DNA of 56,387 nt from Burkholderiaceae bacterium (GTDB lineage: Bacteria > Pseudomonadota > Gammaproteobacteria > Burkholderiales > Burkholderiaceae_C). Below are positions 1-8,298 of the stretch, piece after piece. The notes under the pieces were generated by a model. The model had not been told where the DNA came from and did no database searches. It worked only from the letters and a program-made list of their open reading frames with translations. The DNA lies in assembly GCA_023954035.1 (NCBI GenBank), contig JAMLIT010000024.1:1-56387 (forward strand), read 5' to 3'. Position 1 is the first letter of the stretch, and the number at the start of each line of letters is the position of its first letter. The position numbers and the translations under genes were made by a program.

Positions 1-1631
1 ACGGCGCCGCCATAGATCACGCCGTTGCTGGGCTCGTCCACCATCACCGCCACAATGATGCGCGGCTTGTCGATGGGCGCCATGCCGGTGAACCAGGCGC
101 GGTACTTGGTGGTGGAGTAGCCCTTGCCCACCTGCTTGCGTGCGGTGCCCGATTTTCCGCCCACGGAATAACCCAGCGTCTGTGCCTTTTGCCCGGTTCC
201 GCCGGGGCCTGCAGCCATTTGCAGCATCTTGCGCACGGCGTCCGCCGTGCGTTGGGAGAAGACGGGAACGCCCACCGCCGGCACGTCCGACTTGAGCATG
301 GTGGCCGGAATGATCTGGCCGTTGTGCGCAAACACGGTGTACGAACGCGCCATCTGGAACAGGCTGGCCGAGAGTCCATAGCCATACGACATGGTGGCCT
401 GCTCGATAGGGCGCCAGGATTTGTAGGGCCGCAGTTTCCCGCTGACCACGCCGGGGAAGCTCAGCTGGGGCTTCTGGCCAAAACCGGCGGCCGAAAACGT
501 CTCCCACATTTCGCGCGCTGGCATTTGCATCGCCAGCTTGGTGGTGCCGACGTTGCTCGACTTCTGGATCACGCCCTCCACCGTCAGCACACCGTAGTTG
601 TGCGTGTCCGAGATGGTCGAGCCGGTGATCATCAGCCGGCCCGGCGTGGTGTCCACCAGCGTGCCGGGCTTGACGCGCCCGCTGTCGAGCGCCAGACCAA
701 TGGTGAAGGGCTTCATCGTCGAGCCGGGCTCGAAGGTGTCGGTGAGCGCGCGGTTGCGCAGTTGCTCGCCGCTCAAGTTGCGCCGCTTGTCGGGCACGAA
801 GCTGGGGTAATTGGCCAGGGCGAGCACTTCGCCGGTGACGGCATCGAGCACCACCACGCTGCCAGCCTTGGCCTTGTTGGCGATGACCTGGTCGCGCAAT
901 TTCTGGTAGGCGAAGAACTGCACCTTGCTGTCGATGGACAGCTGCATGTCGCGCCCGTCCACCGGCAGCAGGTCTTCGCCCACACCTTCGACCACCCGGC
1001 CCATGCGGTCCTTTATGACGCGGCGCGATCCGCTCTTGCCGGCAAGCAGGTCGTTGAAGGCCAGCTCCATGCCTTCCTGCCCCTTGTCTTCCACATTGGT
1101 AAAGCCCACGACATGGGCCGCAGCCTCGCCTTCGGGGTACTCGCGCTTGTATTCCTTGCGCTGGTAAATGCCCTTGATCTTGAGCGCAGCGATCTTCTGG
1201 CCGATATCCCAGTCCAGTTGGCGCTGCAGCCAGACGAAGGTCTTGTCTTCGACAGACAACTTTTCCATGAGCGATGCATAGGACGTGCCCAGCAGGCCGG
1301 CGAGCTGCTTGAGCTGGGCCCGTGCTTCGGGCGAGCTCTGCTCGACGTCTTCGGGAATCGCCCAAATGCTGGCGGCCGGGACGCTGGAGGCGAGGATGAA
1401 GCCGTTGCGGTCCAGAATCCGGCCGCGGTTGGCAGGCAGCTCGAGCGTACGTGCAAAGCGCACCTCGCCCTGGCGCTGAAAAAAGGCGTTGTTGATGACC
1501 TGCACGTAAGACGCGCGGGCACCGAGCGCAACAAACCCCAGCGCCACCATGGCGACGATGAATTTGCTGCGCCAGACGGGCGTCTTGCTCGCCAGCAAAG
1601 GGCTCATCGTGTAGCGCACACTGCGGCTCAT
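1..1631 (-). CDS. ftsI: Peptidoglycan D,D-transpeptidase FtsI (PBP3), 3' end missing
   Basis: Septal class B penicillin-binding protein that cross-links peptidoglycan at the division site. Translating the minus strand from the ATG at 1631 gives an open frame to the window edge (about 543 residues, no stop reached). It has an N-terminal membrane anchor at about residues 20-40, a class B dimerisation domain, then the transpeptidase motifs in order: STMK (active-site Ser about residue 303), SSN (about 359) and KSGT (about 492). These positions agree well with known FtsI proteins of about 580 residues. The start codon overlaps the ftsL stop as ATGA, so the two are translationally coupled. The remaining C-terminal residues, and presumably murE, lie before base 1. 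Confidence 0.95.
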   Translation of the reverse strand, partial: MSRSVRYTMSPLLASKTPVWRSKFIVAMVALGFVALGARASYVQVINNAFFQRQGEVRFARTLELPANRGRILDRNGFILASSVPAASIWAIPEDVEQSSPEARAQLKQLAGLLGTSYASLMEKLSVEDKTFVWLQRQLDWDIGQKIAALKIKGIYQRKEYKREYPEGEAAAHVVGFTNVEDKGQEGMELAFNDLLAGKSGSRRVIKDRMGRVVEGVGEDLLPVDGRDMQLSIDSKVQFFAYQKLRDQVIANKAKAGSVVVLDAVTGEVLALANYPSFVPDKRRNLSGEQLRNRALTDTFEPGSTMKPFTIGLALDSGRVKPGTLVDTTPGRLMITGSTISDTHNYGVLTVEGVIQKSSNVGTTKLAMQMPAREMWETFSAAGFGQKPQLSFPGVVSGKLRPYKSWRPIEQATMSYGYGLSASLFQMARSYTVFAHNGQIIPATMLKSDVPAVGVPVFSQRTADAVRKMLQMAAGPGGTGQKAQTLGYSVGGKSGTARKQVGKGYSTTKYRAWFTGMAPIDKPRIIVAVMVDEPSNGVIYGGA

Positions 1632-1954
1632 GGCGCCCCCCCGGCCGCCGAGGCAGCCGGCGCTGGCCCGGCCAGCGCAGCCGCAGCCGCCTCGGGCATC
1701 GAGATATAGCGGGTGATCGCCGGCGTGGCCGAGCGCATGTGAAGCTGAGCGCGCGCCAGGGCCTCGACGCGCAGCGGCGTTGCCTGGGCCCGCTTTTCCA
1801 CCTGGAGCCGGTCGTGCTCGGTGTCCAGACGGCGCATTTCGCCATGGGCGCGATCGAGCGCGGTGTAAAGCTGGCGCGACTCGTACTGGGTACGCACCAG
1901 ATACAAGGCACTGACGAGCACCAGCACGAACAACAAGAGATTCACCCGCGCCAC
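1628..1954 (-). CDS. ftsL: Cell division protein FtsL
   Basis: Small bitopic division protein that with FtsB and FtsQ activates the FtsWI septal synthase. The product is 108 residues: a short cytoplasmic start, one hydrophobic segment at about residues 4-20, then a periplasmic coiled-coil stretch rich in Arg, Glu and Leu, and an Ala/Pro tail. The start is GTG, 3 bases after the rsmH stop, and its stop overlaps the ftsI start. Sequence is poorly conserved in this family; the assignment rests on size, topology and its place between rsmH and ftsI. Confidence 0.9.
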   Translation of the reverse strand: MARVNLLLFVLVLVSALYLVRTQYESRQLYTALDRAHGEMRRLDTEHDRLQVEKRAQATPLRVEALARAQLHMRSATPAITRYISMPEAAAAALAGPAPAASAAGGAP

Positions 1955-1957
1955 GTT

Positions 1958-2884
1958 TTATGCCTCCGTGCGCCGGGCGACGCGCATGATGGCGCTGCGC
2001 GAGCGCGGGTTGGCGGCTACTTCGGCGGCACTGGGCCGCACCCGTGCCATCGCTTCCAGCTGCATGGCACGCGGCGGAGCAAAGGGCGCGCGCCGGTCAA
2101 ACACCTGTCTGGAATGCAGCGCAATGAACTGCTTGACGATGCGGTCTTCGAGCGAATGAAAGCTGATCACCACGAGCCGCCCACCGGGTTCCAGCACCTG
2201 CAGGCACGCTTCTAGCGCCTGTTGCAGCTCTTCAAGCTCGGCGTTGATGAAAATCCGAAGAGCCTGAAATGTGCGCGTTGCAGGGTTCTGGCCTGCCTCG
2301 CGGGTTTTGACCGCGCCAGCCACGAGATCGGCAAGTTCGGCGGTGCGGACCAGAGGACCGCGCTCCTGCCTCCGAGCAACAATCGCCTTTGCAATGGGGC
2401 CAGCAAACCGTTCTTCACCGTATTCACGTATCACCTCCGCTATCTTCTCGACCGGCGCGTCGGCCAGCCACTCGGCCGCGCTTTGGCCCCGCGTGGTGTC
2501 CATGCGCATGTCCAGTGGGCCGTCGAACCGAAAACTGAAGCCCCGCTCGGGCGAGTCGATCTGCGGGGAACTGATGCCCAGGTCCAGCAGCACCCCGGCG
2601 GCGCTCTGTGGAGGCAGATCCGCCAGCTCACGAAAACCGGCGTGACGAATGGAAAAACGCGCATCCTGGATGCGCGCTGCTTCTTGGATCGCTTCGGGGT
2701 CCTTGTCGAACGCCAGAAGCCTTGCCCCAGGCGGCAGCCGTGAGAGCAGGCGCCGCGAGTGCCCTCCCCGGCCAAACGTCGCGTCGATCCACAAACCATC
2801 GCCGCGGCCCGTCGCGTCAGCCAGCAGCGCATCCACCGCCTCATCAAGCAGCACGGTGGTGTGTTGCAGCGCAGGGGCTGTCAT
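1958..2884 (-). CDS. rsmH: 16S rRNA (cytosine(1402)-N(4))-methyltransferase RsmH
   Basis: SAM-dependent enzyme that methylates N4 of C1402 in the ribosomal P site (formerly MraW). It opens with the family signature [13 protein letters not shown], then the SAM site [11 protein letters not shown], and later the conserved [15 protein letters not shown] segment. Length of about 308 residues is normal. I place the start at the ATG at 2884. A TTG three codons upstream (2893) overlaps the mraZ stop and is a possible alternative. It is the second gene of the dcw cluster, 3 bases before ftsL. Confidence 0.96.
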   Translation of the reverse strand: MTAPALQHTTVLLDEAVDALLADATGRGDGLWIDATFGRGGHSRRLLSRLPPGARLLAFDKDPEAIQEAARIQDARFSIRHAGFRELADLPPQSAAGVLLDLGISSPQIDSPERGFSFRFDGPLDMRMDTTRGQSAAEWLADAPVEKIAEVIREYGEERFAGPIAKAIVARRQERGPLVRTAELADLVAGAVKTREAGQNPATRTFQALRIFINAELEELQQALEACLQVLEPGGRLVVISFHSLEDRIVKQFIALHSRQVFDRRAPFAPPRAMQLEAMARVRPSAAEVAANPRSRSAIMRVARRTEA

Positions 2885-2889
2885 GGCGG

Positions 2890-3321
2890 TCAAAACGAAA
2901 AATCCTTGAGCACGTCGGGCATTTCGCCCTGCACGGCCTGGGCTTCAAGGGCGTCGTAGGTGGCCTTGTCCCAAAGCTCGAAATGTCTGCCCATGCCGAG
3001 CAGCAAGACGTCGCGCGTGAGGCCTGCCGACTGGCGCAGTTCGGGCGACACCAGCACCCGGCCCGTTCCATCCATGTCCACATCCATGGCATTGCCCAGA
3101 AACATGCGTTTCCACCACTGGGCGGACATGGGCAACTGGGCAATGCGATCGCGAAACTGCTCCCACTCCGGGCGGGGAAACACCATCAGGCACCCGTGCG
3201 GATGCTTGGTGATGGTGAGCTGGCCTGCGGCGTCCGCGCTCAGCACGTCACGGTACCGGGTCGGCACGGAAAGCCGACCCTTGGCATCGAGACTGAGCGA
3301 CGAAGCGCCTTGAAAGACCAA
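2890..3321 (-). CDS. mraZ: Transcriptional regulator MraZ (dcw cluster repressor)
   Basis: Ring-forming AbrB-fold DNA-binding protein that controls its own dcw operon. The usual MraZ start ([16 protein letters not shown]) is found only if translation begins at a TTG at 3321, giving 143 residues, the family length. An AGGGGAA ribosome site lies 4 bases upstream of that TTG. The open frame extends to 3384, but the extra 21 residues are unlike MraZ and overlap the operator region. The two AbrB-like repeats are visible: [14 protein letters not shown], and later [13 protein letters not shown]. The stop overlaps an upstream TTG of rsmH. Confidence 0.95.
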   Translation of the reverse strand: MVFQGASSLSLDAKGRLSVPTRYRDVLSADAAGQLTITKHPHGCLMVFPRPEWEQFRDRIAQLPMSAQWWKRMFLGNAMDVDMDGTGRVLVSPELRQSAGLTRDVLLLGMGRHFELWDKATYDALEAQAVQGEMPDVLKDFSF

Positions 3322-3325
3322 TCCA

Positions 3326-3332
3326 TTCCCCT
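3326..3332 (-). promoter_or_regulatory. Ribosome binding site fixing the mraZ TTG start
   Basis: AGGGGAA on the minus strand, 4 bases before TTG at 3321. It supports the short MraZ rather than the longer frame. Confidence 0.6.
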
Positions 3333-3370
3333 GCTGCTGGGGGTGCGCCGCGCGCTCGAGGCCAAGCACG

Positions 3371-3406
3371 GCACTTTTCCCCACTTAATTGCACTTTTTT
3401 GCACTG
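3371..3406 (-). promoter_or_regulatory. MraZ operator: four AGTG boxes at exact 10-bp spacing
   Basis: On the minus strand the box AGTG occurs four times at exactly 10-bp steps (complement CACT at 3372, 3382, 3392 and 3402), each preceded by A-rich sequence, reading AAAAGTG in most copies. MraZ proteins are known to bind direct repeats of this kind (TGGG or AAAGTG types with 10-bp period) just upstream of mraZ. The array sits 50-85 bases before the mraZ start and overlaps the proposed -10 box, which fits autorepression. Confidence 0.8.
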
Positions 3407-3430
3407 TAGCAGGAAATACCTCGGGGACAA
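3403..3430 (-). promoter_or_regulatory. Candidate sigma-70 promoter of the dcw cluster
   Basis: Reading the minus strand: TTGTCC (3430-3425), a 16-base spacer, then TACAGT (3408-3403). Transcription would begin inside the MraZ box array. The boxes are imperfect, so this is a candidate only. Confidence 0.4.
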
Positions 3431-3591
3431 GGGGGTTTGCAACATCTTCTTGCAATGAAATCAAGGACTTAGGCGTGATTCCGCCGCCGGAATTCAGAAA
3501 AACCGTTGTACATGAAGCAGTTAGAGGCTTCACTGAAAGTAAAACCTCCGAGACGCTGTCGGGACTTGTGGCTCCCCACCTGCCCCCTGCG

Positions 3592-4908
3592 TCAGAGAAT
3601 GAAGCGCGAGAGGTCTTCGTCCTGGCTCAGCGCCTGCAGACGCTCGTCGACATAGGCCGCGTCGATGCGCACGGTCTGCCCGCTGCGGTGGGCGGCGTCA
3701 AAACTCACCTCGTCGAGCAGGCGCTCCATGACCGTTGCCAGGCGGCGCGCACCGATGTTCTCGGTGCGTTCATTGACCTCGAAGGCGATTTGCGCCAGCC
3801 GGGTGATGCCTTCCGGAGTGAACTCCAGCGCTACATCCTCGGTGGCCAGAAGCGCCTGGTACTGACGCACGAGCGAGGCGTCGGTCGCCATCAGGATGGC
3901 TTCGAAATCCTGCACGGACAAGGATTCCAGTTCGACGCGAATCGGAAACCGCCCCTGCAGCTCAGGGATCAGGTCGCTGGGCTTGGCGAGGTGAAAGGCG
4001 CCCGAGGCGATGAACAGAATGTGGTCCGTCTTGACAACGCCGTACTTGGTCGAGACGGTCGTGCCTTCCACCAGCGGCAGGAGGTCGCGCTGCACGCCCT
4101 GGCGCGACACGTCGGCACCGCTGACCTCCTGGCGCGTGGCCACCTTGTCGATCTCGTCGATGAAGACGATGCCGTTTTGCTCCGCGTTGGAGATGGCCTG
4201 GGTCTTGATCTCTTCCTCGTTGACCAGTTTGCCGGCTTCCTCGTCAACGAGCAGCCGCCGCGCTTCGGCAATCGCCAGGCGCCGTTTGCGGCGCTTCTCC
4301 TGGCCTATCTGGCTGAACATGCCGCGCAGCTGCTCGGCCATCTCCTCCATACCCTGCGGCCCCATGATTTCCAACTGCGGCCGCGCTTCCTGGACTTCGA
4401 TTTCAACTTCGCGCGCATCCAGCTCGCCCTCACGCAACTTCTTGCGAAAAACCTGGCGCGCCGTTCCGCCCTCGCTGACTTCACCGGTGCGGGCGGGCGG
4501 CAGCAGAGCGTCGAGAAGGCGCTCTTCTGCAGCATCTTCTGCTCGGGTGCGCACCTTGCGCATATGCAGTTCGCGTTGTTGCTTGACGGAAATCTCGGCC
4601 AGGTCGCGAATGATGGCGTCGACATCCTTGCCGACGTAGCCGACCTCGGTGAACTTTGTCGCCTCAACTTTCACAAAGGGAGCCTCGGCCAGCCGAGCCA
4701 GTCGGCGCGCGATTTCCGTCTTGCCCACGCCCGTGGGGCCAATCATCAAAATGTTCTTGGGCGTGATTTCGTGGCGCAGGTCGGCGGCCACCTGTTGGCG
4801 GCGCCAGCGGTTGCGCAGCGCTATGGCCACGGCGCGCTTGGCGTTGGCTTGGCCCACGATGTGGCGGTCGAGTTCGGAGACGATCTCCTGGGGGGTCATT
4901 GAAGACAT
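3592..4908 (-). CDS. hslU: HslU, ATPase subunit of the HslUV protease
   Basis: AAA+ unfoldase that feeds substrates into HslV in the cytoplasm. The protein (438 residues from ATG at 4908) begins [20 protein letters not shown]. It has Walker [10 protein letters not shown], the pore motif region GYVGKD, an inserted I-domain rich in charged residues (about 110-240), Walker B FIDEIDK and sensor residues near the C-terminus. It ends DEDLSRFIL, matching the HslU tail that docks into HslV. The frame stays open upstream to 5034, but that part is repeat DNA and not HslU. Downstream of hslV on the same strand, probably co-transcribed. Confidence 0.97.
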   Translation of the reverse strand: MSSMTPQEIVSELDRHIVGQANAKRAVAIALRNRWRRQQVAADLRHEITPKNILMIGPTGVGKTEIARRLARLAEAPFVKVEATKFTEVGYVGKDVDAIIRDLAEISVKQQRELHMRKVRTRAEDAAEERLLDALLPPARTGEVSEGGTARQVFRKKLREGELDAREVEIEVQEARPQLEIMGPQGMEEMAEQLRGMFSQIGQEKRRKRRLAIAEARRLLVDEEAGKLVNEEEIKTQAISNAEQNGIVFIDEIDKVATRQEVSGADVSRQGVQRDLLPLVEGTTVSTKYGVVKTDHILFIASGAFHLAKPSDLIPELQGRFPIRVELESLSVQDFEAILMATDASLVRQYQALLATEDVALEFTPEGITRLAQIAFEVNERTENIGARRLATVMERLLDEVSFDAAHRSGQTVRIDAAYVDERLQALSQDEDLSRFIL

Positions 4909-4925
4909 GAATTTTGCGTGTTTTT

Positions 4926-4975
4926 GGCCCCTAGCGCTTGATGGGAAAGCGCTAGCAGCTATCAATTTAATAGTA
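4926..4975 (-). repeat. Family A dispersed intergenic repeat, copy 1
   Basis: About 50 bp between hslV and hslU with the core TAGCTGCTAGCGCTT followed by a short spacer and AAGCGCTAG. It is AT-rich at one end and forms an imperfect hairpin. The same pattern recurs near 15601, 27623, 36280, 44008 and 53810, and inside a gene near 14101. Confidence 0.75.
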
Positions 4976-4991
4976 CTTGCCGCCCACCCGC

Positions 4992-5555
4992 TCAAAGCGT
5001 CTCGATGGTGTGCTGCATATTGGTGTAGATACACAGCTCGCCGGCGATCTCCAGCGACTTCTTCACTATCTCGGCCGGTGCCAGTTCGGTGTTCTGCAGC
5101 AAGGCCTTGGCGGCCGAATGGGCGTAGGCTCCGCCCGAACCGATGGCTACGATTCCCTGCTCGGGTTCGAGCACGTCGCCGTTGCCGGTGATGATGAGCG
5201 AGGCCTCCAGGTCGGCCACGGCCAGCATGGCTTCGAGCCGGCGCAGCACGCGGTCGGTGCGCCAGTCCTTGGTCAGCTCGATGGCGGCGCGCACGAGCTG
5301 GCCCTGGTGCTTCTCCAGCTTGGCCTCGAAGCGCTCAAACAGCGTAAATGCGTCGGCCGTGGCGCCAGCAAAACCGGCCAGCACCTTGCCATGGTGGAGC
5401 CTGCGCACCTTGCGGGCAGTCCCTTTGACGACGATGTTGCCCAGCGTGACCTGCCCGTCGCCGCCAATAGCGACTTGCATGCCGGCAGGCGTCTGGCGCC
5501 GGACACTCAAGATGGTGGTGCCGTGAAATACCGGCGAATTGTTTGAAGAATCCAT
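4992..5555 (-). CDS. hslV: HslV, peptidase subunit of the HslUV protease
   Basis: Threonine peptidase forming the double hexameric core of the bacterial proteasome-like HslUV complex. The start at ATG 5555 gives 187 residues. A 12-residue propeptide ends in His-Gly just before the catalytic Thr (T13 of the precursor, TTILSVRR), so self-processing should expose Thr1. Conserved GGDGQVTLG and [11 protein letters not shown] segments are present. The frame continues upstream to 5642 in sequence unlike HslV. Lies directly upstream of hslU. Confidence 0.97.
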   Translation of the reverse strand: MDSSNNSPVFHGTTILSVRRQTPAGMQVAIGGDGQVTLGNIVVKGTARKVRRLHHGKVLAGFAGATADAFTLFERFEAKLEKHQGQLVRAAIELTKDWRTDRVLRRLEAMLAVADLEASLIITGNGDVLEPEQGIVAIGSGGAYAHSAAKALLQNTELAPAEIVKKSLEIAGELCIYTNMQHTIETL

Positions 5556-5613
5556 AGCGCCGACAGATGGGGACAGCCGCCGTGTTTGCAAGCAGGCCGC
5601 GCTGCGCGCCGCC

Positions 5614-7350
5614 TCAGTCCTTTCGGGCGACCACCCAGGCATGCTCGTTGATGCCGACGACGTTGAAGAACACCGCGACGAGGCGGTGCAGGTTCAAGAA
5701 TTGCACCACCCGGCCGCGGCCCTGCTGCTCTGCCGTCCAGTTCAAGACGGAACCGGCGGCAAGAAAATCCATGCGGATCAGCCTGTCGCAGCGCACCTGC
5801 AGTGGCTGACGAGGGTCGGCCGGCTGCCCCAGCGCCTCCAGCAGCGCCGTGGCGTCGCCCTCGACCTCGCCGGACAAGCCGGGCGCTTCCGCTGCCAGAG
5901 GCGCGGGCGCACTGGGCTCGCCGCCCGCACCGGGCGCATCCCAATGGGAGCGCGCCATCAGGTCCGCGGAGGAGGCCGCAGCTTCCGTTGCCGGCGGGTC
6001 GCCTGCGTCGTCGCGGTAGCCGCAGCGCGGAGCCTGCCACGACGGCGGTGAAACTTCGTAGGTCACGCAATAGTCGAGCGCGACCATTTCAAACTCATCC
6101 GGCCGCCCCATCAGGCGCAGGGCCGCCATGCGCAAACGCCACCACTCGGGGTCCTGGCCACGCTCGCCCGACACCGTCTGTGCTTGCAGCACGGCCTGCA
6201 GGCGGTCGACGCCGGAAAACACGATCTGCCCGTCCTGTTCAGCCCAGCGGCCGAACTCGTTGGCCAGGGCTGAGACCGCCCCTGCGTCAATGGCGGCCAG
6301 ACGGGACCAGATCAGAGTCCAAGGCGATGCCGCCCGTCCCAGCGCTGCCTGCAGTGCGGCGACGCTCTGCTGCGTGAGCGTCGGGGGCGCGTTCCATGAG
6401 AAGTCGCGGCGAGCGGGCGGGGCAGCCTCGGATGGCTCCATCTGCAGGCCCAACTGCGCGGGCATGGAAAACCACAGGGGTGCAGAGCGGTCAAAGCGGG
6501 CCGCATAGCTGATGGCCAGGCTGTCGAATCGCTCCTGCTGCCCCGTGGCGCGGTACAGATCGAACAGCGTCATCCAGATTTCCAGCAGCGACGCGGGGTC
6601 ATCGTCGACGTGCTGCGCAAGGACCTCCTGCAAGCCAGCTTCGGCGCCTTCCTGATCGCCGTTGGCAAACCGGATGGCCGCCTCCTCCAGATCGGGTTCA
6701 TGCACAAATTTCTCCAGTTCGGGGGCGGCCGGTGTCCCTGCAGCCCGGATTTCCCCCGGCTCCTGCGGCTGCTGGGCGAGCGCGGCACTGCCAAAGGCCG
6801 CGATCGACATGCTGTCGTCGGCAAACAGGGGCGCAGCCGGTCCGCCGGGCTCGACCGCGCCCGGCAGGCCCATGGGAGCGGTGGGCGCAAAGGCCGAGCC
6901 ACCGGTCTGGGCGTCGGCGCGGTGGCTGGGGTCTGTTCTGGGGGGCTGCAAGCCCATGGGCTCGGTGGGCGCATCGGAGCTTTGCTTGCTCTTCCACCAC
7001 TGCATGGACATCTGCGCCTCAATCTCGTCGATCTTTTTGATCGTGACGGCCCGGTCGTCGGGCGAGGTGAGGCTGCTTTGAAAGAACGAGGGCCGCGCCG
7101 CCGGGTCTTCGACCCGTTGGCCGGTAAGCGCGTCGCGCTGGCGTAGCTTGCGCAGCTGATCGAATTCGCGCCGACGGACAAAGTCATTGCGGCGCTTGCG
7201 CTCGATCATTTCCTTGAGCATCTGCTTGCTGTACTGGCTCTCCCGATCGGCCTCGATCGAGTCCAGATCGGTCCAGTTGACCGTGGGGTTGCGAACAAAA
7301 CGCACAACCTTGGACAACAGACCGGTGGGTTGCGTTTCTTCCTTGCTCAT
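5614..7350 (-). CDS. Uncharacterised protein with C-terminal STAS-like domain
   Basis: A 578-residue acidic, soluble protein of unknown function. The start is taken as ATG 7350 ([12 protein letters not shown]). The N-terminal 60 residues are basic with [20 protein letters not shown] stretch at about 117 precedes a long low-complexity Ala/Pro/Glu linker. The middle part (about 225-430) looks helical, possibly repeat-like. The last 90 residues ([18 protein letters not shown], then [19 protein letters not shown]) read like a STAS domain of the MlaB/anti-anti-sigma type. It sits between dksA and hslV with a 29-base gap to dksA. Function is not established; the STAS call is by eye. Confidence 0.8.
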   Translation of the reverse strand: MSKEETQPTGLLSKVVRFVRNPTVNWTDLDSIEADRESQYSKQMLKEMIERKRRNDFVRRREFDQLRKLRQRDALTGQRVEDPAARPSFFQSSLTSPDDRAVTIKKIDEIEAQMSMQWWKSKQSSDAPTEPMGLQPPRTDPSHRADAQTGGSAFAPTAPMGLPGAVEPGGPAAPLFADDSMSIAAFGSAALAQQPQEPGEIRAAGTPAAPELEKFVHEPDLEEAAIRFANGDQEGAEAGLQEVLAQHVDDDPASLLEIWMTLFDLYRATGQQERFDSLAISYAARFDRSAPLWFSMPAQLGLQMEPSEAAPPARRDFSWNAPPTLTQQSVAALQAALGRAASPWTLIWSRLAAIDAGAVSALANEFGRWAEQDGQIVFSGVDRLQAVLQAQTVSGERGQDPEWWRLRMAALRLMGRPDEFEMVALDYCVTYEVSPPSWQAPRCGYRDDAGDPPATEAAASSADLMARSHWDAPGAGGEPSAPAPLAAEAPGLSGEVEGDATALLEALGQPADPRQPLQVRCDRLIRMDFLAAGSVLNWTAEQQGRGRVVQFLNLHRLVAVFFNVVGINEHAWVVARKD

Positions 7351-7379
7351 GCGCAACAGTTTACGAGCGCGGCAGTCCC

Positions 7380-8153
7380 TTAGTCACCAAACATTTTTTG
7401 CTTGAGTTCGCGGCGCTGCTGCGCTTCGAGCGAAAGCGTGGCCGTCGGGCGGGCCAACAAGCGCCCGACACCAATGGGTTCGCCGGTTTCGTCGCAGTAA
7501 CCGTACTCGCCCGCATCGATACGGGCGATGGATTGCTCGATTTTCTTGAGCAGCTTTCTCTCGCGGTCCCGCGTGCGCAACTCCAGCGCATGCTCTTCCT
7601 CGATCGTGGCCCGGTCGGCCGGGTCGGGAACGACGACGGTGTCCTCGCGCAGGTGCTCGGTCGTCTCGCCCGCGTTGTTGTGCATGTCCTGCTTGAGCAG
7701 CACCAGTTTGTGGCGAAAGAACGCCACTTGCTTTTCGTTCATGTATTCCGAATCGGGCATGGCCAGGATTTCGGCATCGCTCAGTTCTTCGGCCGACTTG
7801 GTCTTCCAGTTGTTGGCCAGCTTGCTGTCCTTCTTGGGCGGGGCCGCGGGCGCGACCATCTGCACCTGCGAAGGCGCGGGGGTCGAATAGCTCGACTTCG
7901 CTGCCGTCGAGGCCACAGACTGCGCCATGGAAGGCACGGTGAGCTGCGTCAGGCGCGACGAAGGGCGGGGGCTGCGCAGCACTCCGCCCGACGATACCGG
8001 AGCGGGCGCGGGCGCGGGCCGCACGTCCTTGGGCGCAGGCGCTGTTTTGGCGGAGGACTTCACAGGGGCCTTGGCCGCCGCCTTGGAAGCGGCGGTCTTT
8101 GCCGTGCTTGCGGCCTTGGCAGCCGGCTTGGGTTTGCTGGTCTGAGCGTTCAA
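7380..8153 (-). CDS. dksA: RNA polymerase-binding regulator DksA, Cys-poor type with long N-terminus
   Basis: Binds the RNA polymerase secondary channel and works with ppGpp. The C-terminal 150 residues are DksA: the coiled-coil tip DPADRA (about residue 177, the DxxDxA motif), then RDRERKLLKKIEQSI and the zinc-finger region. Only one of the four usual zinc Cys remains (GYCDETGEPIG, about 218); the other three are Thr, Ser and Ala. A 100-residue Lys/Ala/Pro-rich tail, about 257 residues in all against 150 in Escherichia coli, precedes the conserved part. Start is TTG 8153, chosen because GAGGAG lies 7 bases upstream. The N-terminal boundary is the least certain part. Confidence 0.93.
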   Translation of the reverse strand: MNAQTSKPKPAAKAASTAKTAASKAAAKAPVKSSAKTAPAPKDVRPAPAPAPVSSGGVLRSPRPSSRLTQLTVPSMAQSVASTAAKSSYSTPAPSQVQMVAPAAPPKKDSKLANNWKTKSAEELSDAEILAMPDSEYMNEKQVAFFRHKLVLLKQDMHNNAGETTEHLREDTVVVPDPADRATIEEEHALELRTRDRERKLLKKIEQSIARIDAGEYGYCDETGEPIGVGRLLARPTATLSLEAQQRRELKQKMFGD

Positions 8154-8160
8154 TTCCTGT

Positions 8161-8166
8161 CTCCTC
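8161..8166 (-). promoter_or_regulatory. Ribosome binding site for the TTG start of dksA
   Basis: GAGGAG on the minus strand, 7 bases before the TTG at 8153. No ATG lies near in frame, so this site decides the start. Confidence 0.5.
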
Positions 8167-8217
8167 GCAGTGCTGGGGGTCTCGCGGCTTGCGCGGGCCG
8201 GTGCTTACCGGGCCGCG

Positions 8218-8244
8218 ATTGTATCGACACCGGCTTGCTGTCGA
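8218..8244 (-). promoter_or_regulatory. Candidate dksA promoter
   Basis: Minus strand: TCGACA (8244-8239), 15-base spacer, TACAAT (8223-8218), about 65 bases before the dksA start. The short spacer lowers confidence. It lies in the 145-base gap after the CobW-like gene. Confidence 0.35.
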
Positions 8245-8298
8245 GCCGGCGTTGCCAAATACCCACAAACCCCGGCCACGGCCATCTCGAGCGGCTTC

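Noticed and set aside
189-1709. 506-codon open frame on the plus strand
   Set aside because: It is antisense to ftsI, has no recognisable domain, and is rich in His/Arg/Ala as expected of a shadow frame in GC-rich DNA.
2608-4902. 764-codon plus-strand frame
   Set aside because: Antisense to rsmH, mraZ and hslU at once, which all have clear families; no protein sense.
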